A stretch of DNA of 28,868 nt, from NCBI GenBank assembly GCA_947070915.1, contig CAMTDY010000013.1:1-28868 (forward strand). Reading direction: 5' to 3'. Shown in pieces: positions 1 to 7,568 of the stretch. This DNA is from an uncultured Roseburia sp. (GTDB lineage: Bacteria; Bacillota; Clostridia; Lachnospirales; Lachnospiraceae). Every line of letters starts with the position of its first letter. Position 1 is the stretch's first letter. A program made the translations under genes and the position numbers. Below the pieces are notes generated by a model that was not told where the DNA came from, did not search any database, and was given only the letters and a program-made list of their open reading frames with translations.

Positions 1-1148
1 GGAAATATGCGGAGAGTTTCATGGTGCAGTATGAAAATACAGATCCCTTTACTGCAAAGCCATTGGTGGAAAGGTATCCTGGGAAAATACTGGTAGTGCA
101 GAACCCGCCGGCGGCGCCGCTGACGACCCAGGAACTGGATGATGTATATGCCTACCCCTATGTGGGAACCTATCATCCTTCTTATGAGAAAACAGGAGGG
201 GTGCCGGCGATCCAGGAGATCCGGTTCAGTCTGACCAGCTGCCGGGGATGTTTTGGCGGCTGCAATTTTTGTGCCCTGACCTTTCACCAGGGACGTATCG
301 TCCAGGCACGAAGCCACGAGTCTATACTGGCAGAGGCAGAGAAGATGACGCGGGAAACGGGCTTTAAAGGATATATTCATGATGTGGGGGGACCCACAGG
401 AAATTTCAGGCAGCCCTCCTGTGAGAAGCAGATGAAAAAAGGGGTCTGTGTAAAAAAGCAATGCCTCTTTCCGAAACCATGCCCCAATATGAAGGTGAGC
501 CATAAAGATTATGTGACTCTGCTGCGAAAACTCCGCAGTATTCCAAAAGTAAAAAAAGTGTTCGTGAGGTCGGGAATCCGTTTTGACTATGTGATGGCGG
601 ATAAAGAAGATGCCTTTTTGAAAGAACTGTGTCGCCATCACATCAGCGGCCAGCTCCGGGTGGCGCCGGAACATGTGTCAGATGTGGTGCTCCAGGCGAT
701 GGGGAAGCCGGAAAACCAGGTCTATGAGGCTTTTTTAAAACGATATGCCAGGGTCAACCGTCTCACGGGAAAGCAGCAGTATGCCGTTCCCTATCTTATG
801 TCTTCCCACCCCGGCTCTACCTTAAAGGAAGCCATAAAGCTGGCGGAATATGTGAGAGATCTTGGCTACACGCCGGAGCAGGTGCAGGATTTCTACCCCA
901 CTCCCGCCACCATTTCAACCTGCATGTATTACACGGGACTGGATCCCCGGACCATGAAAAAAATCTATGTGCCCAGATCCCGCCATGAAAAAGAGATGCA
1001 GCGCGCTCTGATCCAGTACAAACGTCCGGAAAACTATGAACTGGTGAAAGAGGCGTTGTGCCGGGCGGGGCGGCAGGATTTGATCGGTTTTGGAGAAAAG
1101 TGCCTGATTCCACCCAGAAAATTCAAAAAAAAGAAAAAAGGGCATTGA
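1..1148 (+). CDS. ygiQ: YgiQ family radical SAM protein, C-terminal part (5' truncated by window edge)
   Basis: The reading frame is open from the left edge of the window, and the residues before the first Met (KYAESF) continue the family, so this is the C-terminal part of a protein usually around 600-650 aa. The radical SAM cluster motif C-x3-C-x2-C is visible as CFGGCNFC about 77 residues into the visible part. It is preceded by the FSLTSCRG context typical of YgiQ (UPF0313). By family knowledge the three cysteines hold a 4Fe-4S cluster that cleaves S-adenosylmethionine; the substrate of YgiQ proteins is not established. The C-terminus ends in a lysine run. The stop codon overlaps the -35 box of the next gene, and I see no terminator hairpin between them. 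Confidence 0.93.
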   Translation, partial: KYAESFMVQYENTDPFTAKPLVERYPGKILVVQNPPAAPLTTQELDDVYAYPYVGTYHPSYEKTGGVPAIQEIRFSLTSCRGCFGGCNFCALTFHQGRIVQARSHESILAEAEKMTRETGFKGYIHDVGGPTGNFRQPSCEKQMKKGVCVKKQCLFPKPCPNMKVSHKDYVTLLRKLRSIPKVKKVFVRSGIRFDYVMADKEDAFLKELCRHHISGQLRVAPEHVSDVVLQAMGKPENQVYEAFLKRYARVNRLTGKQQYAVPYLMSSHPGSTLKEAIKLAEYVRDLGYTPEQVQDFYPTPATISTCMYYTGLDPRTMKKIYVPRSRHEKEMQRALIQYKRPENYELVKEALCRAGRQDLIGFGEKCLIPPRKFKKKKKGH

Positions 1149-1175
1149 CTATTACCTTACGTCGTGGTTTATAAT
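1145..1175 (+). promoter_or_regulatory. MerR-type promoter with a 19-bp spacer upstream of the MerR-methyltransferase gene
   Basis: TTGACT (1145-1150) and a perfect TATAAT (1170-1175) are separated by 19 bp instead of the usual 17. An overlong spacer is the hallmark of promoters activated by MerR-family proteins, which twist the DNA to realign the two boxes. A short dyad, ACC (1154-1156) and GGT (1166-1168), lies inside the spacer where a MerR dimer would sit. The start codon of the MerR fusion gene is about 45 bp downstream, so autoregulation is the natural inference. The -35 box overlaps the ygiQ stop codon. Confidence 0.7.
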
Positions 1176-1219
1176 GGAAAAAGGATGGAAGAGATCCAAC
1201 GGACAAGGACGGGATTACT

Positions 1220-2416
1220 GTGGCAGAACAACTATTTTCCACGGGTGAGTTTGCTAAGAGGGCAAACGTAACCGTGCGGACGATTCATTACTATGAGAAA
1301 AAGGGCCTGATCCGGCCAGAAAAGATCAGCGACAGCGGTTACCGGTATTATGGACAACGGGAATTCGCCAGATTACAGCGGATCCTGACGTTAAAGCTAC
1401 TGGGATTTTCCCTGGAAGAGATCCGTGAATTTTCGTTGAATGAAAATGACAGGGATTTTCTGCAGCGGTCTTTTGCGATGCAACTCTCCCTGGTGCGCAA
1501 AAAAATTGAACATCTCAAGGCGGTAGAAGAGTCGATCCAGAATGTTTCTGGAATGTTTGCAAAGAATGATGTGCCGGACTGGGATGAGATCACAAAATTG
1601 ATCCGGATCATTAATATGGATGGTGATTTGGTGGAACAATACAAGAATGGGAAAAATATTGATGCGAGGATTACCTTGCACAGCAGATGCTCCAGCAATC
1701 CTCAGAGCTGGTTTTCCTGGATTTACGAACAAATGAATCTGGCGCCGGAAATGAAGGTGCTGGAGCTGGGATGTGGCAGCGGCATGCTCTGGAAAGAGAA
1801 CCAGAAAAAAATACCAGCCGGATGCCACATCCTGCTGACAGATATTTCTTCCGGAATGCTGGAGGACACGAAAAAGAATCTGTCCGGGAGTTGTCTGGCA
1901 AAATTTTCCTATGAAGTCATGGACTGTTGTGATATCCGGAGTGAGGCGGCAGCTTATGACAAGGTGGTGGCAAATTTCCTTTTGTTTTATCTCCGGGATA
2001 TTAAGAAAGCTGTCACGGAGATTTCCAGGGTGATGAAGCCGGGAGGAACTTTTATCTGTGCCACCTATGGGGAGCATCATATGCAGGAAGTGGAGGAGCT
2101 GGTAAAAGAATTCAATCCGAAGATCCAGCTCTCTGCGGTGCGGCTCTATGAAAATTTTGGCCTGGAAAATGGCGAGGCACTGCTGTCCCAGTTTTTTGAC
2201 CGGGTGGAAAAGAGAGAATATCCCGATGAACTCCGGGTGACAGACATTGATCTGCTGGCGGATTACATCATGTCATGCCATGGGAACCAGAGAGAGTACC
2301 TGGTTCCGGAATATGAAAAATTTAAGGCATTTTTACGGGGAAAGCTAAAGAAGAAGGGGTATATCCGCATCACGAAACAGGCTGGAATGTTTATCGCAGG
2401 AGCAGTCCGAAAGTAA
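1220..2416 (+). CDS. MerR family regulator fused to a class I SAM-dependent methyltransferase
   Basis: This 398-aa protein starts at GTG, with AAGGA about 10 nt upstream. Residues 5-75 form a MerR winged helix (FSTGEFAKRANVTVRTIHYYE, then GLIRP and GYRYY), followed by a helical stretch to about 110 that resembles the MerR dimerisation coiled coil. Residues 165-330 are a Rossmann methyltransferase: motif I LELGCGSG at 181-188, an acidic LLTDIS strand end near 205-210, NFLLFYL near 252-258 and VMKPGG at 271-276. MerR proteins usually carry a ligand-binding domain at this position. Here an enzyme-like domain may sense SAM or a small molecule, or methylate one. The substrate is unknown. Its own 19-bp-spacer promoter suggests autoregulation. 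Confidence 0.85.
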   Translation: MAEQLFSTGEFAKRANVTVRTIHYYEKKGLIRPEKISDSGYRYYGQREFARLQRILTLKLLGFSLEEIREFSLNENDRDFLQRSFAMQLSLVRKKIEHLKAVEESIQNVSGMFAKNDVPDWDEITKLIRIINMDGDLVEQYKNGKNIDARITLHSRCSSNPQSWFSWIYEQMNLAPEMKVLELGCGSGMLWKENQKKIPAGCHILLTDISSGMLEDTKKNLSGSCLAKFSYEVMDCCDIRSEAAAYDKVVANFLLFYLRDIKKAVTEISRVMKPGGTFICATYGEHHMQEVEELVKEFNPKIQLSAVRLYENFGLENGEALLSQFFDRVEKREYPDELRVTDIDLLADYIMSCHGNQREYLVPEYEKFKAFLRGKLKKKGYIRITKQAGMFIAGAVRK

Positions 2417-2471
2417 GCAGGTTCAACAGAGAAAAAAATAAGCCTTTGGCGCTTTGGAATGGAGGATTATG

Positions 2472-3500
2472 ATGAAACTATTAGTAACAGGCGGAGCCGG
2501 ATTTATCGGCGGCAATTTTGTGCACCATATGGTAAATAAGTATCCGGAAGATACGGTGATCAATCTGGATCTTCTGACTTATGCCGGCAATCTGGAGACA
2601 TTGAAACCGGTGGAAGATAAAGCAAATTATAAATTTGTCCGGGGGGATATCGCGGACCGGGGCTTTATCATGGATCTATTTGAAAAGGAGAGACCGGATA
2701 TCGTTGTAAACTTTGCGGCGGAAAGCCATGTGGACCGCTCCATCACCGATCCGGGCATTTTCGTACAGACGAATGTTATGGGAACCCAGGTGCTTTTAGA
2801 CGCCTCCAAAGAGTTCGGGGTAACGCGTTATCATCAGGTTTCCACAGATGAGGTCTACGGGGATCTTCCGCTGGACCGCCCGGATCTGTTTTTCCGCGAG
2901 GATACGCCGCTGCATACTTCCAGCCCCTATTCTTCCAGTAAGGCCAGTGCGGATCTTTTTGTCCTCGCCTATTACCGGACTTATGGGCTGCCAGTGACCA
3001 TCTCCCGCTGTTCCAATAACTATGGTCCCTACCATTTTCCGGAAAAACTCATTCCCCTGATCATATCCCGGGCTCTGGCGGATGAAAAGCTGCCGGTCTA
3101 TGGAAAAGGGGAAAATGTGAGGGACTGGCTGCATGTGTCGGACCACTGTGAAGCCATTGACCTCATTATTCATAAGGGTAGAGCCGGCGAGGTGTACAAT
3201 GTTGGCGGCCACAATGAAAAGACCAATCTTGAAGTGGTAAAGACGATATTGAAAGCGCTGGGAAAACCGGAGAGCCTGATTGAATTCGTGACAGACCGGC
3301 CGGGGCACGACCTGCGCTATGCCATCGATCCCACAAAACTGGAGTCCGAATTGGGATGGAAGCCAAAATACACCTTTGAGACAGGGATCAGGCAGACCAT
3401 TCAGTGGTATCTGGACAACAGGGAGTGGTGGGAGAACATTATCAGCGGCGAGTATGCCAGCTATTTTGATAAAATGTATGGAAAGGATCTGACAAAATGA
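2472..3500 (+). CDS. rfbB: dTDP-glucose 4,6-dehydratase (RmlB)
   Basis: This cytoplasmic short-chain dehydrogenase/reductase family enzyme converts dTDP-glucose to dTDP-4-keto-6-deoxyglucose, the second step toward dTDP-L-rhamnose. The frame extends upstream to a TTG at 2454, but the GGAGG at 2461-2465 fits the second ATG at 2472 (6-nt spacing), giving MKLLVTGGAG and 342 aa, the usual family length. NAD binding is shown by GGAGFIGG at residues 7-14. The catalytic Thr-Asp-Glu lies in STDEVYG (T125, D126, E127), and the Tyr-x3-Lys pair is Y153/K157. The gene overlaps rfbD by 4 bp, so the two are translationally coupled. rfbA and rfbC are not in the window. Confidence 0.96.
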   Translation: MKLLVTGGAGFIGGNFVHHMVNKYPEDTVINLDLLTYAGNLETLKPVEDKANYKFVRGDIADRGFIMDLFEKERPDIVVNFAAESHVDRSITDPGIFVQTNVMGTQVLLDASKEFGVTRYHQVSTDEVYGDLPLDRPDLFFREDTPLHTSSPYSSSKASADLFVLAYYRTYGLPVTISRCSNNYGPYHFPEKLIPLIISRALADEKLPVYGKGENVRDWLHVSDHCEAIDLIIHKGRAGEVYNVGGHNEKTNLEVVKTILKALGKPESLIEFVTDRPGHDLRYAIDPTKLESELGWKPKYTFETGIRQTIQWYLDNREWWENIISGEYASYFDKMYGKDLTK

Positions 3501-4354
3501 AGGTATTGGTAACGGGGATCAATGGACAGCTGGGACATGATGTAATGAGGGAACTGGAAAAGCGGGGACATGAGGCAGTAGGTGTGGATATTGAGGAAAT
3601 GGATATCACGGATGCCGCATGTGTAAGAAGGGTTATGACCCGGACGGTGCCAGAAGCAGTCATTCACTGCAGCGCCTACACGGCAGTGGACCGGGCAGAG
3701 GAAGAGGTGGAGCTGTGCCGTCGGGTAAACGCTGAGGGGACAAAAAATGTAGCAGAGGTATGTGCAGAGCTGGATTGTAAGCTTTTATATCTGAGCACAG
3801 ATTATATCTTTTCTGGAGAGGGTGAGAGACCATGGGAGCCAGGAGATGAGCCAGATCCCCTCAATGTCTATGGACTGACGAAATATGAGGGAGAACAGGA
3901 AATAAAATCAAGAATTAATAAGTTTTTTATTGTGCGGATTTCCTGGGTGTTTGGCGTTAATGGAAATAATTTTATCAAGACCATGCTCCGTCTTGGCAGG
4001 GAAAATGGCGCTGTCCGGGTGGTGGATGACCAGATCGGTTCCCCTACCTATACCTATGATCTGGCAGTGCTTTTAGTGGATATGATCGAAACGGAGAAGT
4101 ACGGAGAATATCATGCGACGAATGAGGGGGTTTGCAGCTGGTATGAATTTGCCAAAGAGATCTTTGCGGTAGCGGGGATGAGTGAAGTAGAAGTAACACC
4201 AGTGTCAAGCGAAGAGTTTCCAGTGAAGGCAAAACGTCCCAAAAACAGCCGCATGAGCAAAGAAGAGCTTGTTAAAAATGGATTTAACAAGCTTCCTTCC
4301 TGGCAGGATGCGGTAAAGCGGTATGTTCCATTAGTGGCCGGTACAGGTCTCTGA
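3497..4354 (+). CDS. rfbD: dTDP-4-dehydrorhamnose reductase (RmlD)
   Basis: RmlD uses NAD(P)H to reduce dTDP-4-keto-L-rhamnose to dTDP-L-rhamnose, the last step of the pathway that supplies rhamnose for cell-wall polysaccharides. The 285-aa length is normal. The N-terminal nucleotide fold is MKVLVTGINGQLG, STDYIFSG (residues 100-107) carries the Thr-Asp catalytic region, and Y125/K129 in YGLTK form the Tyr-x3-Lys dyad. Its ATG overlaps the rfbB stop in an ATGA, so it is the second gene of an rfbBD pair. Its last 24 bp overlap the end of the convergent PBP gene. Confidence 0.96.
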   Translation: MKVLVTGINGQLGHDVMRELEKRGHEAVGVDIEEMDITDAACVRRVMTRTVPEAVIHCSAYTAVDRAEEEVELCRRVNAEGTKNVAEVCAELDCKLLYLSTDYIFSGEGERPWEPGDEPDPLNVYGLTKYEGEQEIKSRINKFFIVRISWVFGVNGNNFIKTMLRLGRENGAVRVVDDQIGSPTYTYDLAVLLVDMIETEKYGEYHATNEGVCSWYEFAKEIFAVAGMSEVEVTPVSSEEFPVKAKRPKNSRMSKEELVKNGFNKLPSWQDAVKRYVPLVAGTGL

Positions 4355-6742
4355 TGGTATGCTGCCTTTGGCAAAGTATTCTTTTATTCTTGTGGATGTG
4401 TGGGTTCCGTCTGTCACCAGCTTTCCGCATTGGAGGCAGACGTAGGCGGAAACCACCGAATCTGGTTTTTCAAAATCTGTTTTTTCGTATCGTTTGTTTA
4501 TTTTTTCCATGATCGCTTTCCAGATCGTTTTATGATAGGTGGTGTTATTCTGTTTCTCGCTGGCATCAAAGCCGCCCCAGACTCCGGCGGTCAGGTAGGG
4601 AGTGTATCCCACAAACCAGAGATCCTTATTATCAGTGGTGGTGCCGGTCTTTCCTGCCAGCGGCATATCAATTTCTGAAAATTTCAGTGCCGTTCCGGTG
4701 CCGGCGTTGATCACGTCTTTCATGGCATCCGTCAGAAGCCATGCGGTGGAATCCTTCATAACCTGCCTGCTGGTAGGTGTTGTGATGACGACATTGGTTT
4801 TTTCTTCCGAATCAGAATCCTTTTTTTCTTTCTTTGGCAGATTATCCAGCAGAACATTTCCGTTGTGATCGATCACTTTCGTGTAAAAAACAGGCTTGTT
4901 GTAAACGCCGTTGTTGGCGATGCTGGCAAAGGCAGAAGTTAATTCCAGATTTGACACCCCTTTGGTCAGACCGCCCAGCGCCATGGGAAGTGAAATGTCA
5001 GTAAATATTTTTCCAGAAGGGTCGGTATAGCTGTCCACGAGAGAGGTAAATCCTAAATTTAACAGATAATCATAGCCGATCCTGGGGGTGACCTGCTCCA
5101 GCGTCTTAACCGCAATTACATTCATGGAGTTAGCGATAGCCCTGCGGATCGTACTGGGACCACGGTATCCGGGATACCAGTTTTTTACAAGACGTTTTGT
5201 GCCTGGATAGTAATATGGCTCGTCAACCTGGACGGTGGCAAGGTTCATGCCGGAGGTGTCCAGAGCCGGCAGGTAGGTAGAGAGGACTTTAAAGGTAGAA
5301 CCTGGCTGGCGCAGGGATAACGTGGCGCGGTTCAATGTCCGGCTGGCTGTCTTTTTCCCCCGGCCCCCGGCGATAGCTTTGACCTGGCCGGTGTGCTGGT
5401 CCATAATTACAAAAGAAGCCTGGGGCTGGATCACATATTCAATCTTTTCCCCCTCTACATTTTTTCCTTTGCTCATTGCTTTTTTATAGGTTTCTATATA
5501 TTTTTTGGCGCCCTTTTTATCATTATAGTACAGGCTGATCTCCTTCTTTTTCTCCTTGGCAAACCAGTTTTTCATTGTCCCAGCATTGTAATTGCGGGCT
5601 TTTCCCTTGGAGTCTGTCACTGTGAGCTGGTAATTCAGTTGATAGGTGGAATCCGCCGGATAATAGGCATTGTTGTTGATGACCTTGTCGCAGATCTTCT
5701 GCATGGAGGAATCCTGGGTGGAGTGGATCGTCAGTCCGCCCCGGTAGAGGGCATTGTAGGCCTGGGTTTCGGTATATCCCAGCTCTTCTTTCATGTCGGC
5801 GATCACCTGGTCGATCAGGGAATCGGTAAAATAGGATGTGGGGCCGGAGAGAGCTGTGGTTTCCTTGTTCACGGATTTGATCCGGGCATAGACCTTATCC
5901 GCCATGGCTTTATCGTATTCTGCGGAGGTGATGCGTCCCTGTTCCTTCATATAAGAAAGAACCGTAGCACGCTTCTTCGCGTTTTTTTTCGGATGAGTGA
6001 TAGGATTGTACCCGGAAGGGTTCTGGGTGATGCCGGCCAGAACAGCGGATTCGGAGATGGTCAGTTCCGAAACATCCTTATTAAAATAGCGTTTTGAGGC
6101 GGCCTGCACCCCAAGGGTGTTCTGACCAAGGTTGATTGTGTTCAGGTAATATTCCAGAATCTGGTTTTTGGTCAGTTTGTTCTCCAGCTGTATCGCAAGA
6201 TACTGCTCCTGGATCTTCCGCTCGATCTTCTGTACCAGGGTGTGTTCTTCTCCGCCGCCAAAAACCTGGTTTTTCAGGAGCTGCTGGGTGAGAGTGCTGG
6301 CGCCCTGGCGGAACTCGCCTCCATTGGTCAGTGCGCTGTAGATGGCACGGAAGATTCCTCTGAGGTCAATGCCGTCATGGGTCCAGAAACGCTCGTCCTC
6401 GATTGCTACAAAGGCATCCTGCAGATGAGCGGGAATCTGGTCCAAAGTGGCATATTCCCGGTTGGCCTCCTTGCCCACCAGGGTCTGAACCACCTTGCCT
6501 TTGGCATTCAGGATCGTGGTGGCATATCCTTCTGGTACTACGTTGATGGATTCGATGCTGGGAGCCGTCTCCATCAGTCCGTTGATGATTCCTGCAAGTC
6601 CGCTGATCCCTGTGACAGCACAGACTATCAGGAAGATCAGGATCAGTCTGGCGGCCAGTACTTTTAGCTTGTGTACGCGGTGGGTGGCAGGCGACTTAAG
6701 GGATTTTGCTTTCGCCAGCACACTTTTTCTGCTATAATTCAT
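4331..6742 (-). CDS. Class A penicillin-binding protein (bifunctional transglycosylase/transpeptidase)
   Basis: This membrane-anchored enzyme polymerises and cross-links peptidoglycan. The start MNYSRKSVLAK gives 803 aa; the frame extends further upstream, but AGAAAGG (6755-6761) supports 6742, although with a rather long 12-nt spacing. A basic cytoplasmic tail is followed by one transmembrane helix at about 28-53. The GT51 domain has EDERFWTHDG (catalytic Glu likely E115) and GASTLTQQLLKN near 148-158. The transpeptidase domain has STFK (nucleophile S482, K485), SMN (539-541) and KTGT (698-701). The C-terminal tail carries a CLQC pair plus one further Cys, similar in style to tails I know from other clostridial PBPs. 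The gene is monocistronic, and its 3' end overlaps rfbD tail to tail. Confidence 0.95.
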   Translation of the reverse strand: MNYSRKSVLAKAKSLKSPATHRVHKLKVLAARLILIFLIVCAVTGISGLAGIINGLMETAPSIESINVVPEGYATTILNAKGKVVQTLVGKEANREYATLDQIPAHLQDAFVAIEDERFWTHDGIDLRGIFRAIYSALTNGGEFRQGASTLTQQLLKNQVFGGGEEHTLVQKIERKIQEQYLAIQLENKLTKNQILEYYLNTINLGQNTLGVQAASKRYFNKDVSELTISESAVLAGITQNPSGYNPITHPKKNAKKRATVLSYMKEQGRITSAEYDKAMADKVYARIKSVNKETTALSGPTSYFTDSLIDQVIADMKEELGYTETQAYNALYRGGLTIHSTQDSSMQKICDKVINNNAYYPADSTYQLNYQLTVTDSKGKARNYNAGTMKNWFAKEKKKEISLYYNDKKGAKKYIETYKKAMSKGKNVEGEKIEYVIQPQASFVIMDQHTGQVKAIAGGRGKKTASRTLNRATLSLRQPGSTFKVLSTYLPALDTSGMNLATVQVDEPYYYPGTKRLVKNWYPGYRGPSTIRRAIANSMNVIAVKTLEQVTPRIGYDYLLNLGFTSLVDSYTDPSGKIFTDISLPMALGGLTKGVSNLELTSAFASIANNGVYNKPVFYTKVIDHNGNVLLDNLPKKEKKDSDSEEKTNVVITTPTSRQVMKDSTAWLLTDAMKDVINAGTGTALKFSEIDMPLAGKTGTTTDNKDLWFVGYTPYLTAGVWGGFDASEKQNNTTYHKTIWKAIMEKINKRYEKTDFEKPDSVVSAYVCLQCGKLVTDGTHTSTRIKEYFAKGSIPSETCTGH

Positions 6743-6769
6743 AAGATGATCAAACCTTTCTATATGGAT

Positions 6770-6790
6770 CCAGCCAGGGTATCGGGCTGG
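6770..6790 (-). promoter_or_regulatory. Hairpin in the PBP 5' leader
   Basis: CCAGCC (6770-6775) pairs with GGCTGG (6785-6790) around a 9-nt loop, and the stem can extend outward with one bulged base. It lies between the predicted start of transcription and the PBP ribosome binding site. The T-run needed for a terminator is absent. It could affect message stability; no known regulator is recognised. Confidence 0.35.
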
Positions 6791-6813
6791 GATGATTGAC
6801 ATGCTATAGGGAT

Positions 6814-6822
6814 AGTATACCA
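6814..6822 (-). promoter_or_regulatory. Extended -10 promoter for the PBP gene
   Basis: Read on the minus strand, TGGTATACT forms an extended -10 element (TGn followed by TATACT), about 65-70 bp upstream of the chosen PBP start. The -35 position holds only a weak match. Transcription would begin near 6807. The yigZ gene diverges from here, so the intergenic region probably serves both directions. Confidence 0.45.
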
Positions 6823-6829
6823 AAAACTC

Positions 6830-6858
6830 TTGCAAAGGAAAAGAAAAATTAGTAAACT
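6830..6858 (+). promoter_or_regulatory. Possible promoter for the yigZ-rarA-tgt-yajC run
   Basis: TTGCAA (6830-6835) and TAAACT (6853-6858) are separated by 17 bp, about 80 bp upstream of yigZ. Each box matches consensus at four of six positions. It is the best plus-strand candidate in the divergent intergenic region, but the call is tentative. Confidence 0.35.
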
Positions 6859-6935
6859 AGTAATATGGCGCTGGGGCCAAAGGATGATTTGTCCCTGGCA
6901 TTATGATCTTTTGGTGGGGAAAGGACAGGTGCGAC

Positions 6936-7568
6936 ATGGAAGGATCCCTGAAAATTGTGGCCGAAGGGGGCACTGGCGAAGTGGTAGAAAAAAAATCGCG
7001 TTTTATCGCCAGTGTTTTTCCCATACAGACGGAGGAAGAAGCGTTGGTGTATCTCTCCCAGGTGAGGAAAAAATATTACGATGCGAGGCATAACTGTTTT
7101 GCCTATGTGGTGGGGGAAAAGAATGAGACGGAGCGCTGCAGTGATGATGGGGAACCCTCTGGAACCGCCGGCAGACCGATGATGGATGTGCTGGCGGGAC
7201 AGGGGCTGCACAATGTCCTTGTGGTGGTGACCCGTTATTTCGGGGGAACCCTGCTGGGCACCGGCGGACTGGTGCGGGCCTATTCGGCGGCGGTAAAAGC
7301 CGGACTGGAGAACTGCGTGATCCGGGAAAAGATCCGTGGCTGCCTGGTGCATTTCGTGACAGATTATAATGGGCTGGGAAAGATCCAGCATATTGCGGCG
7401 GGGCTTGAACTTCCGGAGAAGGAGGCGGTATATGGGGAAAAGGTGGAGCTTACCTATCTGGTCCCAGCCCAGAAGGCAGATCAGCTGGAGCGGGAAGTGA
7501 CGGAAAAGACTGGCGGCAGAACGGGGATAGACAGGGAGGAAGAGACATGGATCTATTGGAATACATGA
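6936..7568 (+). CDS. yigZ: YigZ/IMPACT family protein (UPF0029)
   Basis: The start MEGSLKIVAEGG at 6936 follows AAGGA with 10-nt spacing and gives 210 aa, the usual family length; a longer in-frame start at 6903 lacks a good site. The family signature is clear: RHNCFAYVVG, then DDGEPSGTAGRPM, then VVVTRYFGGTLLGTGGLVRAY. The YigZ N-terminal domain is related to eukaryotic IMPACT and has a ribosomal S5-like fold. The C-terminal domain is ferredoxin-like and suggests nucleic-acid or ribosome contact, but the exact role is unsettled. It overlaps rarA by 22 bp, so the two are probably co-translated. Confidence 0.93.
   Translation: MEGSLKIVAEGGTGEVVEKKSRFIASVFPIQTEEEALVYLSQVRKKYYDARHNCFAYVVGEKNETERCSDDGEPSGTAGRPMMDVLAGQGLHNVLVVVTRYFGGTLLGTGGLVRAYSAAVKAGLENCVIREKIRGCLVHFVTDYNGLGKIQHIAAGLELPEKEAVYGEKVELTYLVPAQKADQLEREVTEKTGGRTGIDREEETWIYWNT

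Noticed and set aside
2454..2471. TTG start extending rfbB by six residues
   Set aside because: GGAGG at 2461-2465 would lie inside that extension, and the family begins at MKLLVTGG.
5393..6097. 234-aa open frame on the plus strand inside the PBP gene
   Set aside because: It is antisense to a strongly supported class A PBP, has no ribosome binding site and shows only hydrophobic composition mirrored from the real gene.
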